A stretch of 64,000 nucleotides of DNA from an uncultured Rikenellaceae bacterium. Lineage in GTDB: Bacteria; Bacteroidota; Bacteroidia; Bacteroidales; Rikenellaceae. Shown here one piece after another: positions 34,505-44,523 of the stretch. The notes below the pieces were generated by a model. It was not told the origin of the DNA. It was given only the letters and a program-made list of their open reading frames with translations, and did no database searches. A program made the position numbers and the translations under genes. Position 1 is the stretch's first letter, and every line of letters starts with the position of its first letter. The DNA lies in contig CALVFI010000010.1 in the NCBI GenBank assembly GCA_944326815.1, positions 186,001 through 250,000 of the forward strand, given 5' to 3'.

Positions 34505-34540
34505 AAAAAAAGAGGATCCGGGAACATATCCCGGACCCTC
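34505..34540 (-). terminator. Terminator of the PUL operon
   Basis: On the minus strand an 11-bp stem with one mismatch (34512-34522 with 34530-34540) is followed by a T-run (plus-strand A-tract 34505-34511). It lies 30 bases after the last gene of the locus. Confidence 0.75.
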
Positions 34541-34569
34541 TCGGACAGTATGGGAAATTCAATCGAGGT

Positions 34570-36708
34570 TTACTCGGAGGTCACCTTACGAAGACAACGA
34601 ATAGGTCGTCCCGTAAATCGGGTTGAAGCAGTCGCAATCGAGAAGGTGCCCGCCGGAGGAGCCTGGATTCTCAGGATGTAAGCCCCTGTGTTCTTTCCAG
34701 TTCCTTTGGGCGTTCCAGCATCCGCCAACCACAAATCACAAGTTTCCAAAGAGCCGTTCGTCATGTTGCCATTGGCCGGCGCACGCCATCCCGTAGTCCC
34801 GAAGCGAGTCGCTTTGAACAGGTTGGGCAGGGTTTGCCGTGCAACAGTCGGTTCAATGGCATTGATAATCGCCGTCATATCCTCGGAGGTTGCCATCGTA
34901 TACCCTTCCGGACAGTTATTGACCGTCCAGACATCTCCCGTGAGATTCATTGGCGGATCATACATCGATTCGCTTTGAGTCCATCTCCAGGGAGCGCTGC
35001 TCATATTGGTCACCACCTTCACATCGGGTGTGGCAGACGGGATCGGACGATCGAACTGATAGTAGTAACCGGCTGCTTCGAAAAGCGAAGGATAGCTAAT
35101 ATCGGTATCGAACGCCTTGTCGTAGAAACTCTCCTGATAAGGCATCGTGGCCCCCACATTACGGTCCAACATGTAATAGACGGTATTTCCGCTCACAATC
35201 GGATCAAGCTCATAGTAGGTCAACGAGGTGTTGCTCAGTACCATATTGTTATAGGCCGGGGTTTGTCCGCGTTCCGTATCCAGCACATACAACAAGCCGC
35301 CATCCACGGCCGTCCGAATCTGACACACCTCGCCATATACCGCCTCTCCGTGCTGATTGGTTGCAAAAGGCTTATAATAGATAATACCCTCGGGAAGAGC
35401 AGTCAGCTCCGTTTCGAAATAATCATACGTACCGTCAGACTGAATGTCACTGCCCACCTCGACTCTCGTATCAAGGGCCGTGGCCGAAGTTCCGTACAGG
35501 AATCCCTTGGAGGTGAGCGCCGAACCACCATCCGAAAGCAGCTTGGCACGCAATACGACCGAAGTCACGGTAAATTTCTCCACCCGGAAGTCGTAATCCA
35601 GCAGATACTCATCCACGACAGGCATACCTTCGGAATCCGTCGTAAAACTCTTGATATCGTTACCATAGCCTGTAAAATCGTCGTTCTCGGCAAAGGCCCG
35701 GTAATAGTATTGTTTGTTCGGCTGAAGGTCCTTAACGAACACTTTATATTCGACCGACTTCTCCTCGAGCCCTTCGGCGTAGGCCTTGCCGTCGAACGAC
35801 GCCGAGGATTCACCGTATTCGATACCGAAACGCGCCTCAGGGTCAAAACCATTGAAATCCAACGCACCAGTAATCGTGGATGAGGTCGGCGTCACATCGG
35901 AAGCCTCGCCCGTCGTAACAACAGGTGTTTCCAAGGCTTTGGTCTGGAAGGTTCCGGAAGTGCCCTCAACCTCTTTCGAGAAGGATTTCCATTTACCGCC
36001 ATTATAATAAACCCCCGTCTGAATATAGAGCACATAATTGTATTTCGTATTGGGCTTCAAACCCTCCACCTCGTAGACAACCTCATCGGTAATGTCATTC
36101 AGATTGGCAAGAGGCTCCCCGATCGAAAACTTATCGGCATTTTCGCGTCCCTGTTCATCGGTCCAATAATAAATTCCGTAGTCGCCCGGTTTGACCGTCG
36201 CCGTACTCTTATCCGTACTGGTCATCTCCTCATCACCCAACGTGGTCCCAGTTTCACTCACCGACAAAGTCTTTCCATCGATGACCGTCACTTCTCCCTC
36301 CGGAGCTCCGGGAGGGTTAATGACAATCGAGTCCGTTGTGAAAACGATATTGTTGCCATAGACCTTCTCACCGGAACTTCTGACGATGAAAGCTTTGACA
36401 TAGTAATCCTTTTTCCGTTCAAGGCCCTCCACGCGGAGTTCAAATTTCCCCGACTCCACAGAGGGAATGATATACTCCGTACCGATGTTGTCCCCTTCGA
36501 TGGGAGAAAGCGAGAGGGCAAACCCCTGCGAAGAGGCCCGGTCTCCCTGCGGATTGTATTCGCCCTGCAAGGTTGCACTATTATAGAAAATGTTTTTGGC
36601 TTGCAGCGTGATCAACTCCTGCTTCAGAGTTCCCCCCGAAGAGACCTCGTCTTTTTCGCATGCAGCAAAAAGAGCGAAGATAAGTGATATATAAATGATC
36701 TTTTTCAT
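34570..36708 (-). CDS. Surface lipoprotein with FnIII-like repeats (SusE/F position)
   Basis: A 712-residue lipoprotein, lipobox 'LFAACEKDE' with Cys17; the acidic residues after Cys resemble the Bacteroidetes surface-export signal. Repeated units of about 90-110 residues with the pattern 'T...ATLQG...G.....GF..S', '..KDYYVKAFI...GE.VYG...FTT' recur four or five times to about residue 470, giving fibronectin-III-type beta-sandwiches. The last 170 residues form a separate domain with aromatic-rich 'GWRAPANGNMTNGSL' and 'FTGRPIRCLRK', similar to the C-terminal paralogous domain of Bacteroidetes cell-surface proteins. It is last in the operon after SusD, where SusE/F-like glycan-binding lipoproteins usually sit, so glycan binding is inferred. 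Confidence 0.72.
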   Translation of the reverse strand: MKKIIYISLIFALFAACEKDEVSSGGTLKQELITLQAKNIFYNSATLQGEYNPQGDRASSQGFALSLSPIEGDNIGTEYIIPSVESGKFELRVEGLERKKDYYVKAFIVRSSGEKVYGNNIVFTTDSIVINPPGAPEGEVTVIDGKTLSVSETGTTLGDEEMTSTDKSTATVKPGDYGIYYWTDEQGRENADKFSIGEPLANLNDITDEVVYEVEGLKPNTKYNYVLYIQTGVYYNGGKWKSFSKEVEGTSGTFQTKALETPVVTTGEASDVTPTSSTITGALDFNGFDPEARFGIEYGESSASFDGKAYAEGLEEKSVEYKVFVKDLQPNKQYYYRAFAENDDFTGYGNDIKSFTTDSEGMPVVDEYLLDYDFRVEKFTVTSVVLRAKLLSDGGSALTSKGFLYGTSATALDTRVEVGSDIQSDGTYDYFETELTALPEGIIYYKPFATNQHGEAVYGEVCQIRTAVDGGLLYVLDTERGQTPAYNNMVLSNTSLTYYELDPIVSGNTVYYMLDRNVGATMPYQESFYDKAFDTDISYPSLFEAAGYYYQFDRPIPSATPDVKVVTNMSSAPWRWTQSESMYDPPMNLTGDVWTVNNCPEGYTMATSEDMTAIINAIEPTVARQTLPNLFKATRFGTTGWRAPANGNMTNGSLETCDLWLADAGTPKGTGKNTGAYILRIQAPPAGTFSIATASTRFTGRPIRCLRKVTSE

Positions 36709-36721
36709 GATGGATAGTGTT

Positions 36722-38590
36722 TTAGTAACCCGGATTCTGCGGGAAGAGCGCCTTGTCTTCTGCGAGATCCAGTTCGTAAGTCGGAATCGGCATCAGATAA
36801 TTCGTTTCGAATTTGAAATTCATGGCAGGAATCGAATTCGGATTGACAATACGCGCCGGAGCCAAGGTATGCAACTTACCGGTTCGGCACAGGTCGAACC
36901 ACCGGTGGAATTCGAAACAAAGCTCACAGGCTCGCTGAGTCAGCAGTTCATCGTAGGTCAAGGTCTGTGCCGTATAATCGACCAAGCAACGGGCCTCTTT
37001 GGCATCGTAGTTTTTCTGAGCCAGTTCCAATTCAGCCTGCGTCTCAGTCGTCGGATTGGCCTGATAAGCTGCTGTTGCCGTCTCGAGCCACCCCTTCGCC
37101 GAAGCCAACGCCTGCTCTTTCACCTCCGCTTCGGTATAGAATCGGTTCTCCGTAGCATTCCAACCCCGGGCCCGTGCGATCAACTGCTCGTTCATAATCT
37201 TCAACGATTCGCTTCCGGCTACACCTCCATTGGCCAGCATATCGGCCTCGATACGCATCAACAGAATATCCGCATAACGCAGGACAATCACATTGTTCGG
37301 TGCATTGGTCGATTCGAAAGAGAGGGTCTCCTGCCAGTACAGCGAAGGATCACTGCCATATCCCCAACGATATTTGCTCACCCTCATACGGCCACCCGGA
37401 ATACTGATCAACGAGCGGTACAGTGAATCAGGGTCATCCGTATCAATATTGAATGTCTCGGAGGTCACATCGGAGATGGATTCATCGGCCAGATAAATCA
37501 GATCCAACGGTTCACCGGTACTGCTATCATACCGGACACGATAATCGGCAATGCTCCACGTTCTACGCGTATCACCCAAGCGGAAATAACGATAGAAGGT
37601 TGGAGGCGGAGCAAAAGAGCTCGAACCGACCATACAACTCATCGTATAGGCATTGGAGTTCCCCGATTGTTGTACGCCGAAAAGTTTCGACCAGTTGCTG
37701 CCCAGACCCGGCGAACTGCTGAACTGAAGTTCCCACATCGATTCCGCGCCATTCTTTTTACTCAATAGGAAAATATCCCCATAGGTATTGAGCAAAGTAT
37801 ATTTTCCGGATGCAATGATGTCGTCGCACAGGGCCAAGCAATCCTCGAAGAGTTGTTGCGGATCGTATTCGAGTTCGCTGTATTCAGGAATCGGCTGCGG
37901 GTCCCGGTTCATCGAAGTTCCCAGCGTGAGATAGACCTTTGCCAACAAACCCTCGGCAACCCAATGATTGACATGTCCGACTACAATATTCTCGGGGAGC
38001 ACACCATCCGTAGCTGCGAACTTCAAATCATCGATAATGGCCGCATAGACATCGCCGATCGGATCTCGTTTGATGCGGATATTGATATCCGTCGTCTCTT
38101 CCAGCACAAGAGGAACCGCCCCGAACGTCTGTACCAGTCTGAAATAGCACCAGGCCCGCAAGACTTTAGCCTCGGCCATAATTCTATTCATATCGCTCTC
38201 CGTGATATCAGGCACCTTAGGCGCACGATTGATGATGATATTGGCCGCCTGAATCGTTTTGAAATGTTTCTGATACCATTGAGTCACCGTATTGTGGCTC
38301 GCCGGATAGAGATACCTGTCGGCCACGCCCATATTGCTCGAAGCATTAATGGCATACACTTCGTCCGTACCCACATTCGCAATAGCGATCGATGCTCCGT
38401 TATAAAGATTGGTTGCCGTAGAATAGACTCCAAGCAATCCGGCCTCAAGTTCCTCCGTAGTCTTATAAAAATTGTTCATAACCCGCTGCGACGAGGAGGT
38501 CTCCTCCAGAAATTCGTTGCAGGCTCCCAACAAAACCGCCACACTGATGATGGCCGGGATAAACATTTGTCTTATATATCTTCTATTCAT
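36722..38590 (-). CDS. SusD/RagB-family nutrient-binding lipoprotein
   Basis: A 622-residue outer-membrane lipoprotein (lipobox 'AVLLGACNEFLEE', Cys24). SusD proteins cap the SusC barrel and bind glycan. The family marks are the opening 'CNEFLEETSSSQ', the TPR-like 'KTIQAANIIINRAPKVPD', 'AEAKVLRAWCYFRLVQTFGAVPLVLEET' and the C-terminal 'RACELCFEFHRWFDLCRTGKL' with 'MPIPTYELDLAEDKALFPQNPGY', all of which are classic. It follows susC with 25 bases between. The substrate cannot be inferred from this protein alone. Confidence 0.93.
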   Translation of the reverse strand: MNRRYIRQMFIPAIISVAVLLGACNEFLEETSSSQRVMNNFYKTTEELEAGLLGVYSTATNLYNGASIAIANVGTDEVYAINASSNMGVADRYLYPASHNTVTQWYQKHFKTIQAANIIINRAPKVPDITESDMNRIMAEAKVLRAWCYFRLVQTFGAVPLVLEETTDINIRIKRDPIGDVYAAIIDDLKFAATDGVLPENIVVGHVNHWVAEGLLAKVYLTLGTSMNRDPQPIPEYSELEYDPQQLFEDCLALCDDIIASGKYTLLNTYGDIFLLSKKNGAESMWELQFSSSPGLGSNWSKLFGVQQSGNSNAYTMSCMVGSSSFAPPPTFYRYFRLGDTRRTWSIADYRVRYDSSTGEPLDLIYLADESISDVTSETFNIDTDDPDSLYRSLISIPGGRMRVSKYRWGYGSDPSLYWQETLSFESTNAPNNVIVLRYADILLMRIEADMLANGGVAGSESLKIMNEQLIARARGWNATENRFYTEAEVKEQALASAKGWLETATAAYQANPTTETQAELELAQKNYDAKEARCLVDYTAQTLTYDELLTQRACELCFEFHRWFDLCRTGKLHTLAPARIVNPNSIPAMNFKFETNYLMPIPTYELDLAEDKALFPQNPGY

Positions 38591-38615
38591 TGTCTTCTTA
38601 TTTGATATTTACAGA

Positions 38616-41600
38616 TTAGAATACCAGCGAAAGTCCCATGGTGTAACTCCTCGGCCGAGGGAATGAAGCCGCATCCAGTTTGGGTAGCATATCGGCATAG
38701 ACACCGCTCGCCACACTCACATCCGGATCATAACCCGTATAATTCGTAAACACATAGGCATTCCGCACGGAGAAGAAAATCGACATCTTATTTACATAGA
38801 ACTTTTTCGTAACAGAAGCCGGCAATGTATAACTCAATGAAATGTTATCCAATCGCAGATAAGAGGCATCCTCGAGATAGCGTTCAGTCAGAACTGCCTC
38901 CCAGGAGTTCATCGGCATTCTCAGATCGGCCTCCTCGTTGCCCTGATGAACAATTTCGCCCGTCGTAAAGTCATACAGCGTCGGGGTCCAGAAATTCGAA
39001 GCGGATTTCAACATATTACGGCCACCATTGCTGTTCATCTGCGTCAATTCACGCGCAGTGGCATTAAATATCTTGCCTCCGTAGGAGAATTCCATACCAA
39101 CGGTCAAGGTGAAATTGAACAAGCGAAGGGTATTGGTCAGACCTCCGGTAAATTTAGGGTCCGAGTTGCCCAGGATGATACGATCATCCTCATTGACCGT
39201 ACCATCATTATTCTGATCGACAAGTCGAGTGGAACCGGGGCGCAGATTACTCTTAGCTACTCCGGCCGAAGAGTAATCATCCGGCAGCGCATCGATTTCG
39301 CTCTGATAACGCCACACGCCATCGCTCTGATAACCGTACCAGTTACCCAGCGGCAAACCTACCCGCAGAATACCAAAACTGGTACAACGGCTGGCCGACG
39401 AAGGGTCGAGGATTATCTCGGAAGCCCCTCCCAATGAGAGCACCTTGGAACGGTTGAATGCCATATTGTAGTCGAGCGACCAGGAGACGGTATTCGACTG
39501 CACAGGAACGGTATTCAAGGTGATTTCCAATCCATTATTTCGGATAGAAGCGATATTGCTCCACTGCGTACTGTATCCCGACGCATAAGGAATCGGACGC
39601 TCGAACAACAGATCCGTTGTTTTCTTATTGTAGACCTCAATCGTACCGGCCAGACGATTCTTAAAGAATCCGAACTCAAGCGCTCCGTCGTATTGCACCA
39701 GACTCTCCCATTTCAGATAGGTATTGGCCGGTCTGTCGGTCACAATGCCATAGGAAGGGGTCGAGCCGTCCACCGGATAGAACGAAGAGGACATCGTGGC
39801 GAGCGACTGCAAAGAGGGAATAGAGGAGTTTCCCGTTGCACCGACCGAGAACCGAAGTTTCAGGTTGCTCAATGAACGTACATTTTTCAGGAAAGGTTCC
39901 TCGGACAAACGCCACATCACCGCTCCCGAGGGGAATATACCCCATTTATTGTCCGGTCCGAATTTGGAAGAACCGTCGAAACGAATCGTCCCTGTGAAAT
40001 AATAGTTTTTGTAGGAATAGTTCACCCGACTCAAGAAAGAGAGCATACGCACCTGTGTATAGTTCGTTGTAATCTCATAAGGCGTCTTACCATCCTGCAT
40101 GGCCCCCGTATTCAGTTCCTCCAGATCGAATCCATGAGCTTCAGTATTAAGGACCTTTTGGTTAGTCTGTTCCACAATCATACCGACCATGGCATCAAAT
40201 TTATGATTTGTATTCCGGAAAGTCGGCTTATAGGTCAACAGGTTCTCGCTGTTCCAATAAAACGATTCGGTCATCTTATTGATCGCCTTACCCCCTTCAG
40301 CCCGACCTTGAGAAACGTCCTTCGGGTAATAATTCTGGTTGTGAAGTTCTCTATTCTCAAAGTTTCCGGCAATCGAGAGTTTGAAATCCTTTGCAATGGG
40401 AACATTAAAATAGAGTCTCAGGCTGGCATTTTGTCGATTGGTTTGTCGTTTGATGCTCTTGGCCTGATAGAAGGGGTTGTTGTTTTCATAAAGATTCTCA
40501 CTACCTTCAGCCACCCAGTCCTCGGAAGAGAGCGGTTTCGTAGGCGCCTGCGACAGCATGTTCATCGTCACGCCGCTGCCATCCGTTGCCAGACCGTTCT
40601 GCTCTGAATGTAATCCACTGAGATTCATACCCAATACGGCCCCCTTCTTATTGAAGGTATGCTCGTAATTGGCACGCAACGAATATCGCTCATAGTCGCT
40701 ATGAATCAAAATTCCCGGCTGATTGTAATAGCCACCCATAACCGAGAAACGGTTCTTTTTATCACCGCCGCTCACATTGAGTCGATACTCCTGCACATGG
40801 ACCTGCTGCATCAGTGCACTCTGCCAATCGGTATTGACATAATTGGGGTTAGAAGGGTCCAGATAAATGGATGGATTGTTCCATTTGCTCATCTGATTGA
40901 ACACATAGATATTTCCCTCGGAATCTTTGTAAAAGCTCCGCGATGACTGACCGAAATTAATTCCCTCGGAACCTTTCGGGTAATAGCTGTATGCGCCCCA
41001 ATACATCGCACTGGCAAACTCATAAGAGTTCATCAGATCCAACTTGCTGGCCGCCTGCTGAATCGAATGGGTCATATCGAAAGAGACCTGGGTCTTTCCC
41101 TCTCCACCTCGTTTGGTAGTAATCATAACCACACCGTTCGACCCCTTGGAACCATAGATCGCCGTAGCCGATGCGTCTTTCAGAATCTCGATAGATTCGA
41201 TGTCTCCAGGAGCGATATCGGCCGTTTCGCTGACCAAACCGTCGATTACATAAATCGGTGAGTTGCTGGCATTCAACGAGCCTACGCCACGAATTCGGAT
41301 ATTCAATGTCTCGCCAGGCTCACCGTTGTTGGACAAAATCCTCACACCGGCCACCTGACCGCGCAAAGCATCCTCCATATTGACAATCATCTTGTCATTG
41401 AAGGCCGTTTGGGAAACCGTAGCCACAGAACCGGTCAAATCACTTCTCCGAGCCGTACCATAACCGATTACTACAACTTCATCCATCAGATTCTTATCCT
41501 CATAGAGCGTCACCCGTATGTGGGTGCGACCGGAGAGAGGTGTTTCATTGGTCTCCATACCCACGTAAGAGAAAACAAGCGTATCATTAGGATTCGTAAC

Positions 41601-41813
41601 TTTCAAGGAGAAACGCCCCTGACGGTCCGTGATAGCCCCTCCTCCGGTTACGCCTTTCACCACAACAGTAACTCCGACCATCGGTTCAGAGTCGGCCGTA
41701 AAGACTTCTCCAGTTACTGTACTGCCATTCTGCGCGTAGGCACCTATACCCCACACCCAAACAGCAGACATTCCAAGAGCAAACTTTACCAATAGCAGTA
41801 GTTTCTTGGTCAT
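38616..41813 (-). CDS. SusC/RagA-family TonB-dependent transporter
   Basis: A 1065-residue outer-membrane importer. A signal peptide (about 1-27) precedes a CarboxypepD-regulatory-like domain ('VTGEVFTADSEPMVGVTVVVKGVTGGGAITDRQGRFSLKV'), followed by the SusC signature 'LMDEVVVIGYGTARRSDLTGSVATV', then the plug ('ILKDASATAIYGSKGSNGVVMITTKRG') and a large barrel that ends in 'SYTMGLSLVF' with a terminal Phe. It imports oligosaccharide with energy from TonB. The operon order on the minus strand is sulfatase, GH92, SusC, SusD and lipoprotein. SusC and GH92 are separated by 105 bases. Confidence 0.95.
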   Translation of the reverse strand: MTKKLLLLVKFALGMSAVWVWGIGAYAQNGSTVTGEVFTADSEPMVGVTVVVKGVTGGGAITDRQGRFSLKVTNPNDTLVFSYVGMETNETPLSGRTHIRVTLYEDKNLMDEVVVIGYGTARRSDLTGSVATVSQTAFNDKMIVNMEDALRGQVAGVRILSNNGEPGETLNIRIRGVGSLNASNSPIYVIDGLVSETADIAPGDIESIEILKDASATAIYGSKGSNGVVMITTKRGGEGKTQVSFDMTHSIQQAASKLDLMNSYEFASAMYWGAYSYYPKGSEGINFGQSSRSFYKDSEGNIYVFNQMSKWNNPSIYLDPSNPNYVNTDWQSALMQQVHVQEYRLNVSGGDKKNRFSVMGGYYNQPGILIHSDYERYSLRANYEHTFNKKGAVLGMNLSGLHSEQNGLATDGSGVTMNMLSQAPTKPLSSEDWVAEGSENLYENNNPFYQAKSIKRQTNRQNASLRLYFNVPIAKDFKLSIAGNFENRELHNQNYYPKDVSQGRAEGGKAINKMTESFYWNSENLLTYKPTFRNTNHKFDAMVGMIVEQTNQKVLNTEAHGFDLEELNTGAMQDGKTPYEITTNYTQVRMLSFLSRVNYSYKNYYFTGTIRFDGSSKFGPDNKWGIFPSGAVMWRLSEEPFLKNVRSLSNLKLRFSVGATGNSSIPSLQSLATMSSSFYPVDGSTPSYGIVTDRPANTYLKWESLVQYDGALEFGFFKNRLAGTIEVYNKKTTDLLFERPIPYASGYSTQWSNIASIRNNGLEITLNTVPVQSNTVSWSLDYNMAFNRSKVLSLGGASEIILDPSSASRCTSFGILRVGLPLGNWYGYQSDGVWRYQSEIDALPDDYSSAGVAKSNLRPGSTRLVDQNNDGTVNEDDRIILGNSDPKFTGGLTNTLRLFNFTLTVGMEFSYGGKIFNATARELTQMNSNGGRNMLKSASNFWTPTLYDFTTGEIVHQGNEEADLRMPMNSWEAVLTERYLEDASYLRLDNISLSYTLPASVTKKFYVNKMSIFFSVRNAYVFTNYTGYDPDVSVASGVYADMLPKLDAASFPRPRSYTMGLSLVF

Positions 41814-41917
41814 AATTCGATTAGTGTTTGATTAGTTTTAAAGTTCTGTTTTTCAAATATGAAGATCTGTATTAGATTTCACGTGTCGGAATCTCATGCA
41901 CACCGCAGAGACTCCGC

Positions 41918-44278
41918 TCATGGTTCGACGCCCCACTTCTGATTCGGTTCGCTTCCCATGAACAACTCCAGTGTCGCTCCCGACGCGATATCGGAAAAAT
42001 ACAGATAACATTTGTTATACTCCTTGCCATTGAGCAATGCACGCTGGATATAGATATTCTCCGGACTGTTGTCGTGGGCGATCACCGTAAATTTCTCTCC
42101 TTGCGCATAAGCCGGATCCAGCCGGAATTCGATACGGTCGAACACCGGACTCGTAATATCCATACGTGTATCCCCGGGACAGGAGGGATGTATTCCAGAG
42201 GCAGCCAGGACATACCAAGCGGACATCTGCCCGGCATCTTCATTCCCGACAAGTCCCTGTGTCGTTTTATTCTTGTATCCGTTTTCACAAATATGACGCG
42301 TCCACTTCTGAGTATTCCAAGGGGTACCGAGTTTATTGAAGAGGAAAGGAACCAAATGAACCGGTTCATTGGCATGGTTATAATAGTCGTTCCATCTCAA
42401 ATCGGCCGGAGCCTTTTCAAAGAACTCGGTCAGATCAGCCAGCACGGCATCCCGGCCTCCCATCAACTCGACCATTCCCGGCACATCATGAGGAACGAAC
42501 CACCCTTGTTGATAGGGGTTGCTCTCCGTGCAACCCCATCCCTGCTGCAGACGTCCCTTCGGTTTCATCGGAGCCCATTCGCCACTCTCCAGACGCATCC
42601 GGAACCAGCCCATCTCCTCGTTCCAAAGATTGCGATAAGCCTTGCTTTTCTGGAGGAACTCGGCAGCATCGACCTCTTTGCCCATCGCCCGAGCCATTTG
42701 AGAGATACACCAATCGAAATAGGCATACTCAAGCGTAAGGGAAATTCCACGATTACGCTCATCGAAACTATAACCGTGCTGATCGTTCCCGAAAATCTTC
42801 GAGGTATTCACCGCATATTGATATGCCTTTTCAGCATCATACGTACGAATTCCCTTCATATAAGCATCGGCCAGGACAGAGAGCGCCGGATTGCCGATCA
42901 TACATCCTGAATAGGCATTGAACAACTCCCAGCGTTCGTAATACTCCCGCCCGCTCTGGTCGGCCATGGTAATCAGTGAGTTCAACTCATCGCTGATCAA
43001 CTGCGGATTGATAATCGTCTGCAGGGGCATCTGACTTCGGAAAACATCCCAGCCACTAAAAACCGTCCGCTTGGTAAATTTGCCTTCGGTATTGTATATC
43101 TGATAGTCTCCCCCTACGTAGCGGCCATCCACATCGGTATAGATACGCGGATCGAGCATCGTGCGATAAAGCGCCGTATAGAAGACCGTCTTCTGATCCG
43201 ACGTTCCCCCCTCGATTTTAATACGGCTCAAAGCCTTATTCCACGCCTCGAAAGTCTCCGTCCTTACCACATCGAAGTCCTTATCGGCAATCTCCGCACG
43301 GAAATTGTTCTCGGCGCCTTGCTGATCAACATAGGAGATTCCCACCTTCAGAGTCACCTGTTCACCCGCTTTGGAGGCAAATTCCGTAAAGAATCCCAAA
43401 CTTTTGCCCTCCAATTCATCCTGTCCCCGAACGATGGGAGCTTCGGAAATCCGTTTCAGATAGGGAATGCTCGTCACATCATCGCGCATACGTGACCAAT
43501 CGTCGGGAATATCCGCACTCCAGAATCCATACTCTTTCAAAGGCTTGCTGAATTGGCCGTAGAAATAGAGGGTATATTTCACCTGTCCTTTGCCATTGCC
43601 CCAGCCTCCGCCTTGGGGTGAGCACTTGATCCAACCCTGAATCGTGGTATCATTGACGACTTTAATGTATTGATAGTCTGAGGAACCAGCTATTCGGCGA
43701 GCCAAATCGACCTGGATGCGCGACTGTTGGTGCTCGGGAAAGGTAAAACGCATGATTCCGCAATGTGTAGTGGCAGAGGTCTCAACCTGTATATCGTAAT
43801 CGGTGAGCTTTACGGAATAATAGCCTGCTCGGGCCGTTTCCGTCGCTTTATCATAGTGCGAGCGCCAGCCGGTAATGGAACCATCTTCTTTTCCAGGAAT
43901 CGTCTTGAGCTCCCCGGTAGTCGGCATGACAAGGAAATTACCCATATCCCCGAACCATCCCACACCGCTCATCTGAGTCAGTGCGAATCCTTCAATCGTC
44001 TTGTGTTCATCGCTATATCCGGAACTTTTATCCTTACCCGTCACGGTATTGGGACTTACCTGTACCATTCCATAAGGAGCATAGGCTCCGGGAATGGTCT
44101 TTCCCAAACCATGGTAGATTCCCGCAGCATCGGGATTGCAACTGGCACCGATGAACGGATTCACATATTCGGCAGGAGAATCCGCACTCTCAGCCCTCGC
44201 GTCATTGCAACTATCGAATAGGATCGGAATCAGCATCATACCCAACAATGCAACAGTTTGAATGGTCTTTTTACACAT
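41918..44278 (-). CDS. GH92-family alpha-mannosidase
   Basis: A 786-residue exported glycoside hydrolase of family 92, exo-acting alpha-mannosidases that depend on Ca2+ and trim N-glycan or yeast mannan. The N-terminal beta-sandwich begins 'EYVNPFIGASCNPDAAGIYHGLGKTIPGAYAPYGMVQVSPNT'; the catalytic (alpha/alpha)6 domain shows 'ADLRWNDYYNHANEPVHLVPFLFNKLG' and 'QGLVGNEDAGQMSAWYVLAASG', the family motifs holding the Glu and Asp residues and metal ligands. The signal sequence contains a lipobox-like 'FDSCNDA', so it may be a lipoprotein. The ATG at 44278 was chosen because upstream in-frame ATG gives a long hydrophobic leader unlike signal peptides. Linkage specificity (alpha-1,2, -1,3, -1,6) is not predictable here. 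Confidence 0.93.
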   Translation of the reverse strand: MCKKTIQTVALLGMMLIPILFDSCNDARAESADSPAEYVNPFIGASCNPDAAGIYHGLGKTIPGAYAPYGMVQVSPNTVTGKDKSSGYSDEHKTIEGFALTQMSGVGWFGDMGNFLVMPTTGELKTIPGKEDGSITGWRSHYDKATETARAGYYSVKLTDYDIQVETSATTHCGIMRFTFPEHQQSRIQVDLARRIAGSSDYQYIKVVNDTTIQGWIKCSPQGGGWGNGKGQVKYTLYFYGQFSKPLKEYGFWSADIPDDWSRMRDDVTSIPYLKRISEAPIVRGQDELEGKSLGFFTEFASKAGEQVTLKVGISYVDQQGAENNFRAEIADKDFDVVRTETFEAWNKALSRIKIEGGTSDQKTVFYTALYRTMLDPRIYTDVDGRYVGGDYQIYNTEGKFTKRTVFSGWDVFRSQMPLQTIINPQLISDELNSLITMADQSGREYYERWELFNAYSGCMIGNPALSVLADAYMKGIRTYDAEKAYQYAVNTSKIFGNDQHGYSFDERNRGISLTLEYAYFDWCISQMARAMGKEVDAAEFLQKSKAYRNLWNEEMGWFRMRLESGEWAPMKPKGRLQQGWGCTESNPYQQGWFVPHDVPGMVELMGGRDAVLADLTEFFEKAPADLRWNDYYNHANEPVHLVPFLFNKLGTPWNTQKWTRHICENGYKNKTTQGLVGNEDAGQMSAWYVLAASGIHPSCPGDTRMDITSPVFDRIEFRLDPAYAQGEKFTVIAHDNSPENIYIQRALLNGKEYNKCYLYFSDIASGATLELFMGSEPNQKWGVEP

Positions 44279-44523
44279 AAAAATTGTCTTAGAAATTTGA
44301 TTTATGAAACAGGTAAGCAAATAAAATAATAAAAATGGCTCCAAAACAGGCACAAAAACAATAAGTAAAGTTGTAAAACATCTAAGGCAAATTATACCAC
44401 TTAAAATCAAATATTTATATATGAACTATAAGTAGATTTTTAGTAAATAGTAAAGAGAATATCATTAACAAAAAAGGGCGGCATCAACCTTGAATGACAA
44501 CAGTTGTCAAAGGCAACTCCGAA
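44279..44523. other. AT-rich intergenic region upstream of GH92
   Basis: 245 bases between the GH92 start and the sulfatase stop. It is A/T rich and could hold a separate promoter for GH92, but no exact TAnnTTTG box was found on the minus strand. Confidence 0.4.

Noticed and set aside
36695..38605. Frames of about 250 codons opposite susD
   Set aside because: Shadow frames of a clear SusD gene, with no signal or conserved motif.
41814..41880. CATATTTG near the susC start as a promoter
   Set aside because: It deviates from TAnnTTTG at the first base, so it is not listed as a -7 box.
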